This document shows positions 51,501 to 60,609 of a DNA stretch of 64,000 nucleotides, piece after piece. Under the pieces are notes generated by a model. That model was not told where the DNA came from. It worked only from the letters and a program-made list of their open reading frames with translations, and did no database searches. Within the stretch, counting starts at the first letter, position 1. Each line of letters opens with the position of its first letter. Made by a program: the position numbers and the translations under genes. Origin of the DNA: Pseudeuparius sepicola. Its lineage: Eukaryota > Arthropoda > Insecta > Coleoptera > Anthribidae. The stretch lies in contig OY987304.1 of assembly GCA_963920635.1 (NCBI GenBank), positions 31,930,365 to 31,994,364 of the forward strand. The letters run 5' to 3'.

Positions 51501-54500
51501 TGGAATATACTTGATAACAAGTAAAAAATCGTTTGGCAGAGCCACTAATCTAAAATCGTCAGCTAAAATGTTACCCCTGGTTGGTTCTTTATTGTCTTTA
51601 ATATATCAGCAAGTCTAGATATCTAATTTGTGCAAGTTCAGTTAGGTACTTACGAATTGTGTCGTTTTATAGATAAAATCGACTTGTTTCCAATAAAAAA
51701 AAAGTTTTGTAAACCAACCAGCATAACGTCCGAATCATCAATACCAATACCTAGTGCTCCCAGCATTTTCCTCAGCAAAATAGAATGGTTCATTTCCGTC
51801 ATGGATTATTAGAATGAATGGTGAAAATAGTTCAAATCATAAAAAATAAAAGCTTGTAAAACACACGGGCCGCGGGATCCGATGTTCCGATTTGTGACGC
51901 CACAAAATAGGTTATGTTTATGTTCTCGCAGGCTGACAGCTTGGCATTGAGGTGCGGCGTTGCCAAACCTGGTGCCCCGGCGGTAAATTTAGGGAAAAAT
52001 AAAATCCAACAGGTAGTTACTTATATTGAACTTTAAAAATTAATTGCGGCAAAACGGGGGCGAAAAAAAAATTAAAAAAAATACAGCAAGTATATCTCAC
52101 CCAATACTATCCGATGAGCAAATAAAAAAAAGTGGTGTATTAGTCCATTGTTTTGTTTTTGATGAGGTTAGTTTCAACTATGTGAGGGACATAATAACGA
52201 ACCTTAAGAACAAAAATAGTACTGACATTTATGAGCTAAATGTAAGAATAATCAAAACAATAAAATGTTTAATATACATACCAATGACAAAACTAATAAA
52301 TTATGATCTAAGAGAAAATATCTTTCCCGATATTTTGAAGCTTGCAAAGGTGTGCCCTGTCTATAAGGGGGGGTGATGTGGATTCCATTACAAATTACAG
52401 GCCTATATCACTATTGCCAATTTTTTCTAAAATATTTGAAAAGGGTATGGCTAACTCTATAATTAATTACGATGTCATCTCGTGTCTTTAGATTACAAGG
52501 GAAGGCAATAAGGATTCTGTGGGGTTTAAGTTTTAGGGAAGATTATAGAGGTGCATTTAGGGAGATGGTGTTCTGACAGTACCTGCAGAGTACATTTTTG
52601 AATATCTTGTTTATATTAGATTGACCTATGATGGCCGCAGGTGGCATAACGACTTACATGACTATAATACCAGAAATAAAAATGATCTAGTAGTTCCCTG
52701 TTGCAGATTGCAGAGTTGCCGAAGAAGGCTTGACTTTGTTGGGCTTAAGTTTTTTGATGTTCTCCCTAACCATCTAAAGACTCTGCCGTTGAAAGTGTTT
52801 AAGAGAGAAGTAAAGAGGCTGCTGACTGACAATGTATTTTACAATACCAGTGAATTCTTTTTTTTTTTTGCTGAATAGATAGACTGTTTTTGTAATCCTA
52901 TTCATGATTCCGATTTTATTTGTGATTTGGTAGACTTATTTGTGTGTATTAACTTTTTAATCCTATTACATCTATAGTCCAACAATTTGAAATTTTAACT
53001 GTGTATAGTACCTTCTGATTGATATAAGCATTAAAATAGAGCTTTTCGTGTGTAAGTAATTTTTTTAATTTAAGTAATTGTCTTTAAGGCTAATGCTACT
53101 GTTCTTATTGTTATCTTCATATATATCAGTGGCTTAATACGGTGTAAATTCATATGTTGACCTAATTTATATGCTGACCTGTGGAAATACTAAATTGTAT
53201 ACTACCAATAATAAAGAATTGAATTGAAAATAAATAACTACAGGCCTTTAGCTTTGTTGAACAATTTTACTAAGATATATGACAGGACTTTCTATGAGCG
53301 GCTTATGAATTTCTTTTAAAGTTTACATATGCTGTCCAATATTCAAAATGGCTTCAAATGTAACAATCAACAACTAGGGCAATATCTCAGACACTGTGCG
53401 GTATACTGGACTCCCTAAATTCAAATAAAGATACATTTTCAATACATCTGGATCTGTCAAAAGCATTTGCTGGTGTAGACTGCCAATTATTACTGACAAA
53501 ACTACAGCATTATGGCATTTGGGGTATTCCCTCAAATCTGCTCGAGTCATACCTAAAACAGCATAAACAATGTATAATTGAGAAGACAAGGGATAGTACA
53601 ATCCTAAGATAGGACCACTGGTATATATAATATAATATACTAATGAATTACCAAAAATATCACAAGATTTCATTATCCAGTTTGTTGAAGGCACGTCTCA
53701 AATTCTTGGGTTCAACAGGAGCTAGGATGGCATGGGGCACGGGGGGAATTTCTAAATCCCTGGATAGACTGGGGTATTGGTTCTCTGCAAACAATCTTAA
53801 ACTCAATAAAAACAAAACCCATTTAATTAAATTTTCTTGTCGAAACTCTCGAGCGCAGGTGCAAATTCATCTACATGGACATATCTTGACTACGTCAGTG
53901 ACGGCTTCTTTCTTGGGTGTTGAAATAGACTCGTGGTTGACATTGCTTTGCACTAAAAGTACTTGCAATTTTGGCCTATCATGCCCATGTACACTCCTTG
54001 ATCAGTTAGGGGATCATGTTCTGGGGAAATAGTATTGACGTCAACAGAATTATAATATTGCAATAGCGATGTATAAGGAGTATGCTAGCCATGAAGCAGC
54101 TAGATAGCTGAAGGTGGGTCTTTAAAACCTTGGGCATTCTTAGTGTGACCAAGTACCTACAGCGTGTCCCGCTCTGACGTCCGGAAGGGGAAAAAGTTTT
54201 TTTTTCGTGGGTTTACGACAAAACGCCACTCTTTATAAAACTCCTGCTTGTTCCAAAACGCCCAAAACTGTTAAAATATTTTTGATTTTTTATACAGGGT
54301 GTTCAGTACTTTGAAAAATGTAGAAGAGTAAAGGACGGTTTTTGACAATATCGAAAAATATTGTCAAGGATGTCATTTAGAATACACAGGTGGTTACAAA
54401 TTTGAGGTTTCAGCAATTTATGTTGAATTTTTTTTAACAAGGCCTGAAACAAAAATTTATGCTGAACCTTGATAATAATGTGGACACTTTAAAAAACAAA

Positions 54501-57500
54501 ATAAGGGATACAATTGCAAATGTTCCTCTACACGAAATACAAAATGTGTATAGAGAATTTATTAGAAGAGTTGAAATTTGTGCAGAAGTTGGAGGTAATA
54601 AATTTGAGTGAAATTTATTTTTGTAAAATTTAATAACATTATTAATAATAACAATAAATTGACGTAATAGCATTGAAGAAATTGATTATTGTATAAATTC
54701 TGCAAATATCACATAAAGCGTCACAAACAAATTACTTGCCCGCCTCAGCGGTTTTTGTAAAGAAAAATGGGGAGTGGTTCAAGGCTAATGGTGCAAGTCA
54801 TCAGTATGAAAAAACGTACTATACACCGGGGGAGTACTTTGAGGATGTGATGGAATGATTTCCAAATGTATATTTTTTATTGTTTCCTTCTCTCTTCCTT
54901 CCTCCTATACTTCAGTCTGGATAAAATAGAAAGTAGGTCAGTCATGCGCAGTATAGAATTCGCCGATTATTTCTATGAAAGCCACCATGGGCGTCCCCAT
55001 ATTGTTTAAAATTCCCTAAATGGCCTAAATGAAGGTGTTTCCTGCATTTTTAACGTATAATTATTACAATATACACTCCGAAATAAGGTGGCACAATCTA
55101 CAGCACTCGCCCCCTGCCGTAATGCAAAACCGCGGTTTTCAGTATGCACGGGAGAAGGTATTCGCGACGTGATGCGCCATAGGATTGCAGACCCTCTAAA
55201 AATAGATAATTGGCGGGCTCGGTCTTTAAGCTAATCAGAGGCGCTAGAGCTGACAGAAGGAGAACCTGGAATTCGAGGTTGCCATATCAACGAGGCAAGT
55301 GATCGGAAATCGCGGGTTATGGGTTATATTTCGACGTGGAAAGAAAGCTTTATATGCCACGTTTGGCAACTCTGTTTTTGATCATCGATCCAAATGCCGC
55401 ATTGCGCAAGACTGACCTACTTTCTATTTTATTCAGACTGGAGTATAATAAATATGACATGATAACAGGTTTTCCTACTTCCATAGTTTTAGTGCCTTTA
55501 ACTATTTTCAGACCACTATCAAGGAGTGTCAGTGACAAGTTAAGCGAAGTTTATTTAGAATTACCGAGTGATTCACGTCATTTGTATACTAACCACCGAA
55601 GTCCTACCCCTGTACATTGGGACTGTAAAAGTGTGCTGGAGCCAAAAATCAAATCAACACAATTTTATAGTGCAGGCAAGTTTTCGGTTTTCCTAATTTT
55701 GAAAATATTTATGATTTCTTTAATGTTTTTAGATTCTCTTTTATATAATGATGCCAGTGGCAGTGTGAGTGATACAGAAAGTTGTTTTCAGATGCAATGC
55801 AACCAGATTTTTATCGGGATGGTTACAATGCAGTATCAGGTTTTAAACGACATGGTAAGGATTGCTAAGAGTGATACAGTTACAGTAAATAAAATATTAG
55901 GTTTCATATGCCTCCAAAACAAATCAACTAGATCCAAAAAGGAATTAATGTTTTTATTTGTATCATTTTAAAATTAATGAATCGGTCACTTGCACAGCCC
56001 TGGAGAAAACGAAACTTTTGTTGGTTGAATTAAGTGCAAATTCTCTGTTTATTTTCTCAGCAAATATTTTGTTACGTGGAATTACTAATTTCAATATTTT
56101 GGAGTGAAATATGTTGCTAGAAACACTACAGCAAAACTATAGAATGTCCTGAGAATTAAAGAAATAACTACTATATAATCTAACAAAAAACTATTTGTCC
56201 AGCTTGTGTCAGATGTGCACGAGACCGATTTTGTCATTGTAGTACAACACCTTTTAACATTTGAAAACATTTCCCAGAGGGCACCAAGAGGCCACAATGA
56301 ATGACTACTTATACCCACTGAATTTTTCAGCACTATTAATTTGATCTTTGGAATCCCGTAATAAAAAATACATTGTGTGATATCTTTAAACGGTTCTCTG
56401 AAGTTGAATGGACTAATACAGCAATTTTTTTTATAACCCCATATGATAGTGGTATGTGAGATGACCCTGTACATTTTTATTTTTTTATGCTTGGTTTGGC
56501 CAAAAAATTAAAACGTCTAAGGAAAACAGTTATATCCAATCGTCTACTTTTCATTGGATCTGGCAACAATCAATCAATCAAATCAATTTAAATACACCGC
56601 CAATATGTGTGTTCGGTAAGTACATGATACAATAATATTATTCCGCAAAAGGTTTAATCCCTAAAAATATGCACTAAAGGTTTAAGTATCTCATTATTGT
56701 TAATATGAATACAATAATACCTTTATTGCTTCAATTTAAAGTAGATTAGTCGATTATTATAATTAAAATAATGGGATAATATAGATTTCGGAGAACACAG
56801 ATAAGCGGATTGCCTCCTCGAATTCTATCAAAAATACATTTTGATTTTTAATCACCCAGCTGTGGAAAACTTCAGAAAACCACAAACAGCTGTTTAAGTA
56901 GAACTAGTTATATACTTTGATAATTATCGTACATTTTAACTATGGACGATGGCTTTGTAAAAGCTTATTCGGAAAATCTACCCTGTGTGGATTTTGCTGT
57001 GGTGTGTTTATTTATGAACAAGAATCCCGTTAGTGTTCAAACTGAATAGGAAAGCATGGAAAAGCTACAAGGTAGGTACTTGTTTATATTATAACCTCTA
57101 ATTATAATATAGGTGCATATCTACATATAGGGTTTCCAACGAAAACTTGACCCCCCAAAAATTAGAAAACCGAAAAATATTTGAAAATTCGCCAAGACCC
57201 GTCAATTTTTATTCTTGGGGGAGCTTTTTTGACAGTCAAGCCAACCCGATATGTTCATCCCCTAATCCCTAGCAACCCCAACTTTAAAATTTCAAATGGA
57301 ACTACCCCACTTGTGGTGCATCATTTTAAAGCCCTTTTAATTGCGAATACAGTGATGAGTCGATTTTAGAAATCTGTTGAGATTTGACAGAATTATTGGC
57401 TAAAAACGGAAAGTTGACAATCCACTGTACGCGTAGTAATTTCTACACACATGCCCGCCACTAATAATTTTTTATCTACTACACACGACCAAATTACCTA

Positions 57501-59638
57501 GTTTTTATTGACGTGTCGATCAGTTTACAAAAAAGTCACAGATAAAAAAGCTGAAGCAAAACAAAAAAGTACATATGAATTCAAACCTTATATCTTTTTA
57601 AAATAATAGAAAGTCACTGTCGCAAAAAAGTCCCCGTTTTTTGCTTGTAACTACGAAATCGTTAGTTTCAGCCTGCTATTGAAAGTGTAAACGTGTTTTT
57701 GAAATGGTTTACTCTACACGTACAGTGGATTGTCAACTTTCCGTTTTTAGCCAATAATTCTGTCAAATGTCAACAGAATTCTAAAAATGATACATCACTG
57801 TATTCACAATAAAAAGGGCTTTAAAATGATGTGCCACAAGGGGGGTAGTTCCATTTGAAATTTTAAAGTTGGGTTTGCTAGGGATTAGGGGGATGAACGA
57901 GTTGGCTTGACTGTCAAAAAAGCTCCCCCATGAATAAAAATTGACGGGTTCTCGGTGAATTTTAAAATATTTTTCGGTTTTCTAATTTTTGGGCGGGTCA
58001 AGTTTTCATTGGGAAACGCTATATAATAATTTTATTAATGAAATTATTTCTTTCAGATCTACCAGGGAAAAAGTTGTTGGATTATACTTAATGGAGAACT
58101 CTTTGATTTTTTCATCCGTTGAAGTAAACGAAACTTTCAATGCACCATGCTCCATCTCCATTGAGGTATGCGAAGCTGTAGAAGTTGATACGAAACAACA
58201 GTCAAGATCAATTGCACTGCTCGATGAAAAAGTCAATGGAGTACTTGTCAAGAAAATATTAGAAGCATCGAAACCATTCAAATCTGAAGCTACGCAAAGG
58301 CGATCAGTACTAGAAGCAGACGTATTGAAAGTTGTAAGCGGTACTAGAAGCAGATGTATTGAAAGTTGTAAGACGACTCAATACTTTTTGGAAGAAAAAG
58401 AGCGATAGTCGACCATATACAGTACTGTTTCGGGACGGTGATCCCTCATCAGTATGGCTCACCCGATTATCAAGTGGTATAGACAAACATGCCTAGACGA
58501 TGAATTTAGTAAGGAATCAATTAGTTACTGAAGCAATCAATTGCCCATGGAGTATTATGACGATAGCACACCCGAAGGTGCAGGACAAAGCCACTGGTCT
58601 TGATCGGCAAAGGCTCACGCCACAGCTACCGAGACCCGCCATCTACCGTCTCCACGGCGTCGGTTAACCAACCGAAAACATTGATAGAAGAAAAAGAACG
58701 ATAGTCGACCATATACATGGTGGGTCTCGGTAGTTGTGGCGTGAGCCTTTGCCGGTCAAGACCAGTGGCTTTGTCCCGCACCTTCGGCTGTGCTATCGTT
58801 ATAATACTCCATGATCAATTGATTGCTTCGGTAATTAATTGATTTCTTAGTACAATACTTTTTGGTTTTCATCTTGAAAAACTATAAATAAAATCATGCA
58901 AAAATACTTTGATACAAACCGAGGTAGATTAGAACAAAATTGCACTTTTCCAGTGCAATATCGAGCAGTCTTGACATTTATTTGACAATTTGCAGTGTTG
59001 CTTTTATTGTGTCATGAGATATTTTGTAAAACAGGGTTGAATCAAGTTTTGTACCTGCTAATTTGCATGTAATATAATATGTTTATAATAGAGATTATCA
59101 TAAAATCTGTAATAAATAACAATAAATATAGGTTAAAACTAACTTTTGAATAAATTATAAAATAAATAAAATCAATAATTCAAGTACACTCTATTTGACA
59201 TCACCAAGAACCGGAAATTTTATTTTTAATTTTTGGCTTAATTAAGAGGAAAAGTAATAAGCTAGCAATCTCTTTACTATTTTTTTACTGTATTAGTCCA
59301 TTGAAACAAAAAGTTAATGCATAAAATCTAATTTTTCAAATGCCCATTTCTTGCATTTGTTGTTAAAGCTGTCAAAGAGTGAGGTGTATGTCTACGTGGT
59401 CACAGTAGGTACCATTTTATGGGCTCTACAGTTTTTGACCAATCTTTATTGTATTTAAACTAACAATAATTGTAGGACTTTGCTTTTAGGTACAGCTAAT
59501 AGAACAACTTGAAAGGGCTTGCATAAGGTTTGTTCATTTCAGTAAGGAAAACGAATTGAGATCAAGGGTGTTCAGTGAAAAAATGGGCCTTGAAAGTGGC
59601 TGGAATTGCCACATTTCACTCTTAAGCGAGAGAAACAG
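30550..59638 (+). CDS. TMEM94: TMEM94 homologue (ER P-type-ATPase-like membrane protein), 11 exons, 3' part missing
   Basis: Exons 30550-30659, 30718-31136, 37954-38425, 38477-38681, 44813-44916, 45027-45237, 46749-46922, 47237-47520, 55512-55675, 55733-55854 and 59490-59638 join in one frame with matching phases, giving about 804 codons against 1356 residues in human. Landmarks: two membrane segments in exon 2, YRDGKLVNLPWSLLVKDD, RPVTQHNQQRHYV, then ACVDKKGILSWPNP at the place of the P-type ATPase DKTGT motif, LKPLGLAILLNTCN, EGTADIILDSCVDYWDG, IFIGMVTMQYQVL, and RVFSEKMGLESGWNCHISL. The human protein is an ER membrane protein linked to magnesium handling. The start is the first ATG in a good context; intron sizes range from 50 nt to 8 kb, the long ones filled by transposons. 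The C-terminal membrane part was not found before 64000. Confidence 0.92.
31668..32755. mobile_element. Mutator-like foldback element in TMEM94 intron 2
   Basis: Arms of about 330 bp starting GGAAGTGGCTATTTATATGT and its inverse, with a 9-bp duplication TTTTTTGTA at 31659-31667 and 32756-32764. It is a longer relative of 27312-27669. The unpaired centre (about 32000-32400) holds nothing I recognise. A poly-G run lies at about 32466-32479. Confidence 0.88.
32790..33475 (+). mobile_element. 3' end of a CR1/Jockey-like non-LTR element
   Basis: The plus strand reads HRYETRDRDDLNPSFHRLLR, SYHSLRFYNVLP, RLPVSRFRVVLKKCL and KSRAFYSGDEYL, the thumb/C-terminal region after the RT. A 3' untranslated stretch ends in GATTGATCGATTGATTAATTGA at about 33453-33475, a short-repeat tail. 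5' truncated, as is normal for such insertions. Confidence 0.8.
33477..33535 (-). pseudogene. N-terminus of a SWIM/YqaJ-family protein, truncated
   Basis: On the minus strand an ATG at 33535 starts MDKDYVKGQSDNLTKLDAF and is then cut by the non-LTR element tail. The pattern (F/Y)VK-x-SxNLxxxD matches the starts at 49235 and 56942. It is too short to say more. Confidence 0.45.
33536..36685. other. TMEM94 intron 2, no gene
   Basis: About 3 kb of AT-rich intron. I see no transposon ends with a clear duplication and no credible ORF. A (TTTA)n run lies at about 36660-36684 before the mariner element. Confidence 0.4.
36687..37518 (+). mobile_element. Mariner-type transposon remnant
   Basis: Ends GGAGAACTTTAAATTG (about 36692) and its inverse near 37503-37517, next to TA. 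The transposase on the plus strand is read in pieces: MNRLTPEQRLQIVQNYSE (36783), RTKQAIAS, MWFQQDGATCHTAS, TPLDYFLWRYVKSHVYADKP and RASRGGQMPEIIFKH (ending at 37432). The middle is deleted and stops are frequent. It is old. Confidence 0.82.
37519..37953. other. TMEM94 intron 2, 3' end
   Basis: AT-rich, polypyrimidine-rich tract ahead of the exon 3 acceptor. No gene. Confidence 0.4.
38933..39321. repeat. GC-rich near-perfect palindrome in TMEM94 intron 4
   Basis: TATTGTAGGCGCACTGAGA at 38933 returns inverted at 39303-39321; arms of about 175 bp pair almost base for base around a 30-bp AT-rich centre (about 39112-39142). The arms are much richer in GC and CpG than the intron. No target duplication is evident, so it is either a foldback element or a local inverted duplication. 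Confidence 0.8.
39728..39810. repeat. Perfect hairpin with 36-bp arms
   Basis: AGTTTGAAACTGTCAGGAGC and ATGCGCAGTTTCATTTT pair with their complement on the other side of an 8 to 10-base loop (GACGTTCG). It would make a stable stem in the TMEM94 pre-mRNA. Confidence 0.85.
39945..40895. mobile_element. Long foldback element in TMEM94 intron 4
   Basis: GATAGTGCCATCAAATTGGC on the left pairs with its inverse at 40870-40895 (GCCAATTCGGTGGCACCATC). Further matching segments (TTTCAATATTCTAAG; AGGCATATTTTG) place the arms at about 400 bp. No coding sequence. Confidence 0.7.
41530..43030 (+). pseudogene. Penelope-like reverse transcriptase
   Basis: About 500 residues are open. Motifs in order: ADKCKKTVIMYKTEY, YGLPKLHKQNIPLRPIVSNI, LVSFDVISLFTNIPID, FGTAMGSPISSTIANLVMEE and the catalytic YRRYVDDCIL. 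This fits the telomerase-related Penelope RT. The frame ends at 43030 through one frameshift; the RT core itself is whole. The codon usage is extreme (K, N, I, T rich), unlike the neighbouring TMEM94 exons. Confidence 0.9.
43031..43677 (+). pseudogene. Linker and GIY-YIG endonuclease of the Penelope-like element
   Basis: After a linker with another frameshift near 43135, the frame 43195-43677 reads MPYIQGASEQIKKIFKQYNI, then LIYKISCNNCPSVYICQTKQ and LHKRLYKHKYDVR. The C-x2-C plus VYIxQT is the GIY-YIG core of the Penelope family, but the usual YIG glycine is replaced by cysteine (YIC). The nuclease nicks the target for insertion. Confidence 0.85.
44319..44355 (+). ncRNA. Hammerhead-ribozyme-like motif in Penelope-like element
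   Basis: CTGATGA (44319-44325) is followed by a short stem II candidate (GGC...GCT), GAAA (44339-44342), then CAC-GTGTA-GTG and TC. The ACAC/GTGT pairs form stem III with the conserved A-U closing pair and the cleavage site after C44355. Stem I (GATA with TGTT) is weak. Penelope-like elements are known to carry such hammerheads; activity of this one is unproven. Confidence 0.55.
45296..46628. mobile_element. TA-flanked foldback/MITE nest in TMEM94 intron 6
   Basis: CAGGGTGATCATTTTTAGAT and GCCCAGCCT return inverted at 46590-46628, with TA on both sides. Inside are further CAGGGTG termini at 45360, 45545 and 45786, which indicates nested related elements. No coding sequence. Confidence 0.75.
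46928..47135 (+). repeat. Dispersed repeat, copy 1 (inverse of 60610-60805)
   Basis: Contains GCGGTGTCACGGTGACAC, CATCGCTTTGCCGGCGA, and GTTGGTTTAATTAAAAATTA, all found as reverse complement at 60610-60805. It lies in TMEM94 intron 7. Probably a MITE. Confidence 0.8.
47950..48350 (+). pseudogene. Endonuclease C-terminus and linker of a non-LTR element
   Basis: The plus strand reads LSDHNCQVLRIYYAELINHQ, WKYYDVFLQSFDRCLNICFP and NTQNWITKGIQIS. The SDH motif and the linker WITKGI are typical for Jockey-like elements. Stops interrupt it. 5' and 3' parts are missing. Confidence 0.7.
48351..49234. other. TMEM94 intron 8 segment with MITE end
   Basis: Starts with ATACAGGGTGATTCAGTCAT at about 48336, which looks like the end of a TA-type MITE, but I could not find its partner. 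No gene is seen. Confidence 0.4.
49235..49620 (+). pseudogene. SWIM/YqaJ-family protein, N-terminal remnant
   Basis: ATG at 49235 opens MKTRFVKACSDNLPCIDFDM. A second exon-like segment (from 49434 after TTTTAG) reads ENKYYGNNVIGDTQRKEHS and, in another frame, VKAKITPEHKINKKNVND. The family pattern (YGDNAxGYxQxKRE then KITPEHKV) is recalled from insect transposon-linked proteins with a SWIM-type finger and a YqaJ domain. Frames are broken. The zinc finger itself is not visible. Confidence 0.55.
49621..51177. other. TMEM94 intron 8, no gene
   Basis: AT-rich with several unconvincing short ORFs. A possible repeated word CATACATCGTGG / CCACGATGTACGAGG forms a small inverted pair near 49665-49695. 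Confidence 0.35.
51185..51445. mobile_element. MITE with CACAGAATAAATAGCTTCAC ends
   Basis: Terminal repeats of about 50 bp (CACAGAATAAATAGCTTCAC, AACAGAAGCGTCCATAA) return inverted at 51400-51445. ACACTAG (51178-51184 and 51446-51452) flanks both sides, a 7-bp or slipped 8-bp duplication. Confidence 0.8.
52100..53230 (+). mobile_element. Jockey-like non-LTR element, internally deleted
   Basis: The RT start (IFPDILKLAKVCPVYKGG, then ITNYRPISLLPIFSKIFEKG-like in shifted frames) jumps directly to the C-terminal region (HNDLHDYNTRNKNDLVV, KFFDVLPNHLKTLPL, FKREVKRLLTDNVFY). The palm with YADD is missing. The 3' end runs to AATAAAGAATTGAATTGAAAA at about 53210-53230. Confidence 0.75.
53235..54130 (+). 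mobile_element. Second Jockey-like RT fragment
   Basis: Starts as NNYRPLALLNNFTKIYDR, passes degenerate QNGFK and LDLSKAF-like parts, and has a cleaner end: LGYWFSANNLKLNKNKTHLI and TASFLGVEIDSWLT. The tail is lost in a later element at about 54170. Abuts the previous element head to tail, suggesting insertion into its tail. Confidence 0.7.
54456..54612 (+). pseudogene. Mariner-like transposase C-terminal fragment
   Basis: Plus strand reads NVDTLKNKIRDTIANVPLHE, VYREFIRRVEICAEVGGNKF, then FE and a stop. The spacing RRV-xCxxxGGxxFE is like the end of insect mariner-like transposases. Upstream TATACAGGGTGTTCAGTAC (54291) may be an element end. A short stretch further on (54745-54860) also reads open but is not recognised. 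Confidence 0.55.
54908..55445. mobile_element. TA-flanked MITE overlapping the region before TMEM94 exon 9
   Basis: TACTTCAGTCTGGATAAAAT and AGAAAGTAGGTCAGTC return inverted ending GACTGGAGTA at 55445; TA at 54906-54907 and 55446-55447. The right repeat includes a consensus-like splice acceptor (TTTATTCAG, 55428-55436), 75 nt upstream of the acceptor I used for exon 9 and in the same frame. Confidence 0.8.
55855..56941. other. TMEM94 intron 10, 5' part
   Basis: AT-rich. A MITE-like end ACAGGGTCATCTCACATACC lies inverted at about 56445-56473; no partner was located. The long minus-strand open frame at 56091-56474 has no recognisable domain. Confidence 0.35.
56942..58385 (+). pseudogene. SWIM/YqaJ-family protein remnant, split by a foldback element
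   Basis: Begins MDDGFVKAYSENLPCVDFAV (56942), close to the copy at 49235. After the insertion 57130-58019 and an acceptor at about 58055, the frame reads RSTREKVVGLYLMENSLIF, and then VDTKQQSRS...KKILEASKPFKSEATQRR-SVLEADVLKV (58168-58340). The last part fits the YqaJ nuclease: TKQQS, then (R-TA)SKxxEAS, then EAxxRGxxLEAxV. A 34-bp stretch is doubled in tandem at 58307-58373. Catalytic residues cannot all be placed. Family assignment comes from motif memory. Confidence 0.55.
57130..58019. mobile_element. TA-flanked foldback element inside the YqaJ remnant
   Basis: GGGTTTCCAACGAAAACTTG and its inverse (CAAGTTTTCATTGGGAAACGC) with TA at both sides. Arms of about 400 bp pair with few changes. 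No gene inside. Confidence 0.82.
58400..58850. repeat. Inverted and direct repeats after the YqaJ remnant
   Basis: GGAGTATTATGACGATAGC and CACGCCACAGCTACCGAGAC (58545-58640) return inverted at 58718-58825, arms of about 110 bp. In addition GCGATAGTCGACCATATACA at 58400-58423 is nearly repeated in direct orientation at 58690-58712. Unclassified foldback. Confidence 0.7.
58851..59489. other. TMEM94 intron 10, 3' part
   Basis: AT-rich with a proper polypyrimidine tract and acceptor (TTTGCTTTTAG) before 59490. No gene. Confidence 0.4.
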
Positions 59639-59857
59639 GTAATAACACTATACAAATATACCTCTAAATATTTTCCATTTCTAGTTCCATCTTGCATGGT
59701 CTATTTTGTAAACTTCAAATAGAATGTGTTAATCCTGTAGTTTTGCTTATTGTCTACATATTGACACTCACATAACCTAACCAAATATTTTCGGTGTCTG
59801 TTCCAAACTAAATCTTTGCGCTGGGTGTTCGGTGTTTGTGTCGTTATAATCTAAAAA

Positions 59858-59964
59858 ATGGACAGGAAGGACAGCAAGCAGCGCAGCGATGTCGTGTCTC
59901 AGGCCAGCATCTCGAAAACGGCCCGTTCGCCTGTGTTCGACGATCGCACATTTCTACTAGATAG
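59858..59964 (+). CDS. Exon-like ORF of unknown gene (or an extra TMEM94 exon)
   Basis: An ATG in good context (AAAAAATGG) opens MDRKDSKQRSDVVSQASISK and continues to TFLLDR, ending at a consensus donor (AG/GTATTT at 59964). The stretch has more CpG than the introns around it, as does the 60 bp before it, which fits a promoter plus first coding exon. Reading from an AG at 59864-59865 it would also continue TMEM94 in phase (2 to 2), but that acceptor lacks a pyrimidine tract and I see no match to the known protein. I do not recognise the peptide. Confidence 0.4.
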
Positions 59965-60609
59965 GTATTTACTGACCTCTGCATGACAGCTAGATCGTTT
60001 CTATGTATTTTTGTATTATGTCATCTGTAAAGGGTGACAAAGTAAGCAAATGCAAAAGTCTTCAGTTTGTTAAAAGATCTTATGTCGTAGATATTTTTTG
60101 GTCATCTGCAAATATAGCTTTGTACTTTGTCACCTTTTTTTAAAACAGTTCTAGATTGTGGAGTTTGTGATTTAGCTAGTAATTATTCTAAATGAATTCA
60201 CTACATTGGATTTTGGAATAGAATGGGCTTTGAAATAGAAGTAGTTAAAAAATGTTAAGTTTGCTTTTATGTGGCCATACCATGATGAAATTATAGAGTG
60301 TGTCAGGGTAATTTTAATTAATTGTGACGTTCTATTGTAAGCATAACCACTCTTAGCTTGGTAAATATCATCACCTCAAATCTACTTTTAGTGGACACTT
60401 GACAATGCAGCAGTGTTTTTTTTTTCCGATTTGAGTGATGGAATTATCTCTGGATATTTTTGTGAGTGCACAAATACTTTGATTATGTTATTATTCATGA
60501 TCGCAGAAGAAAATAAATACAAAATTCAAATTTTGCAATTCTTGCAACCTTCGGAAACAAGTAAAATGATAACACCATTATATGAAATATAATTAATACA
60601 ATTTATGAG
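59965..60609. other. Gene-free stretch with small MITE at about 60028-60140
   Basis: AAAGGGTGACAAAGTAAGCA returns inverted as TACTTTGTCACCTTTTTT at about 60120-60140, a 110-bp MITE. Nothing else is seen. Confidence 0.5.

Noticed and set aside
55336..55511. Upstream extension of TMEM94 exon 9 (open frame from 55336)
   Set aside because: The first 110 bases belong to a MITE; the acceptor at 55512 gives YRPLSR, which fits the family (YKPM in human) better.
56091..56474. Minus-strand ORF of 127 codons
   Set aside because: Composition is intron-like, ends in a MITE terminus and has no recognisable motif.
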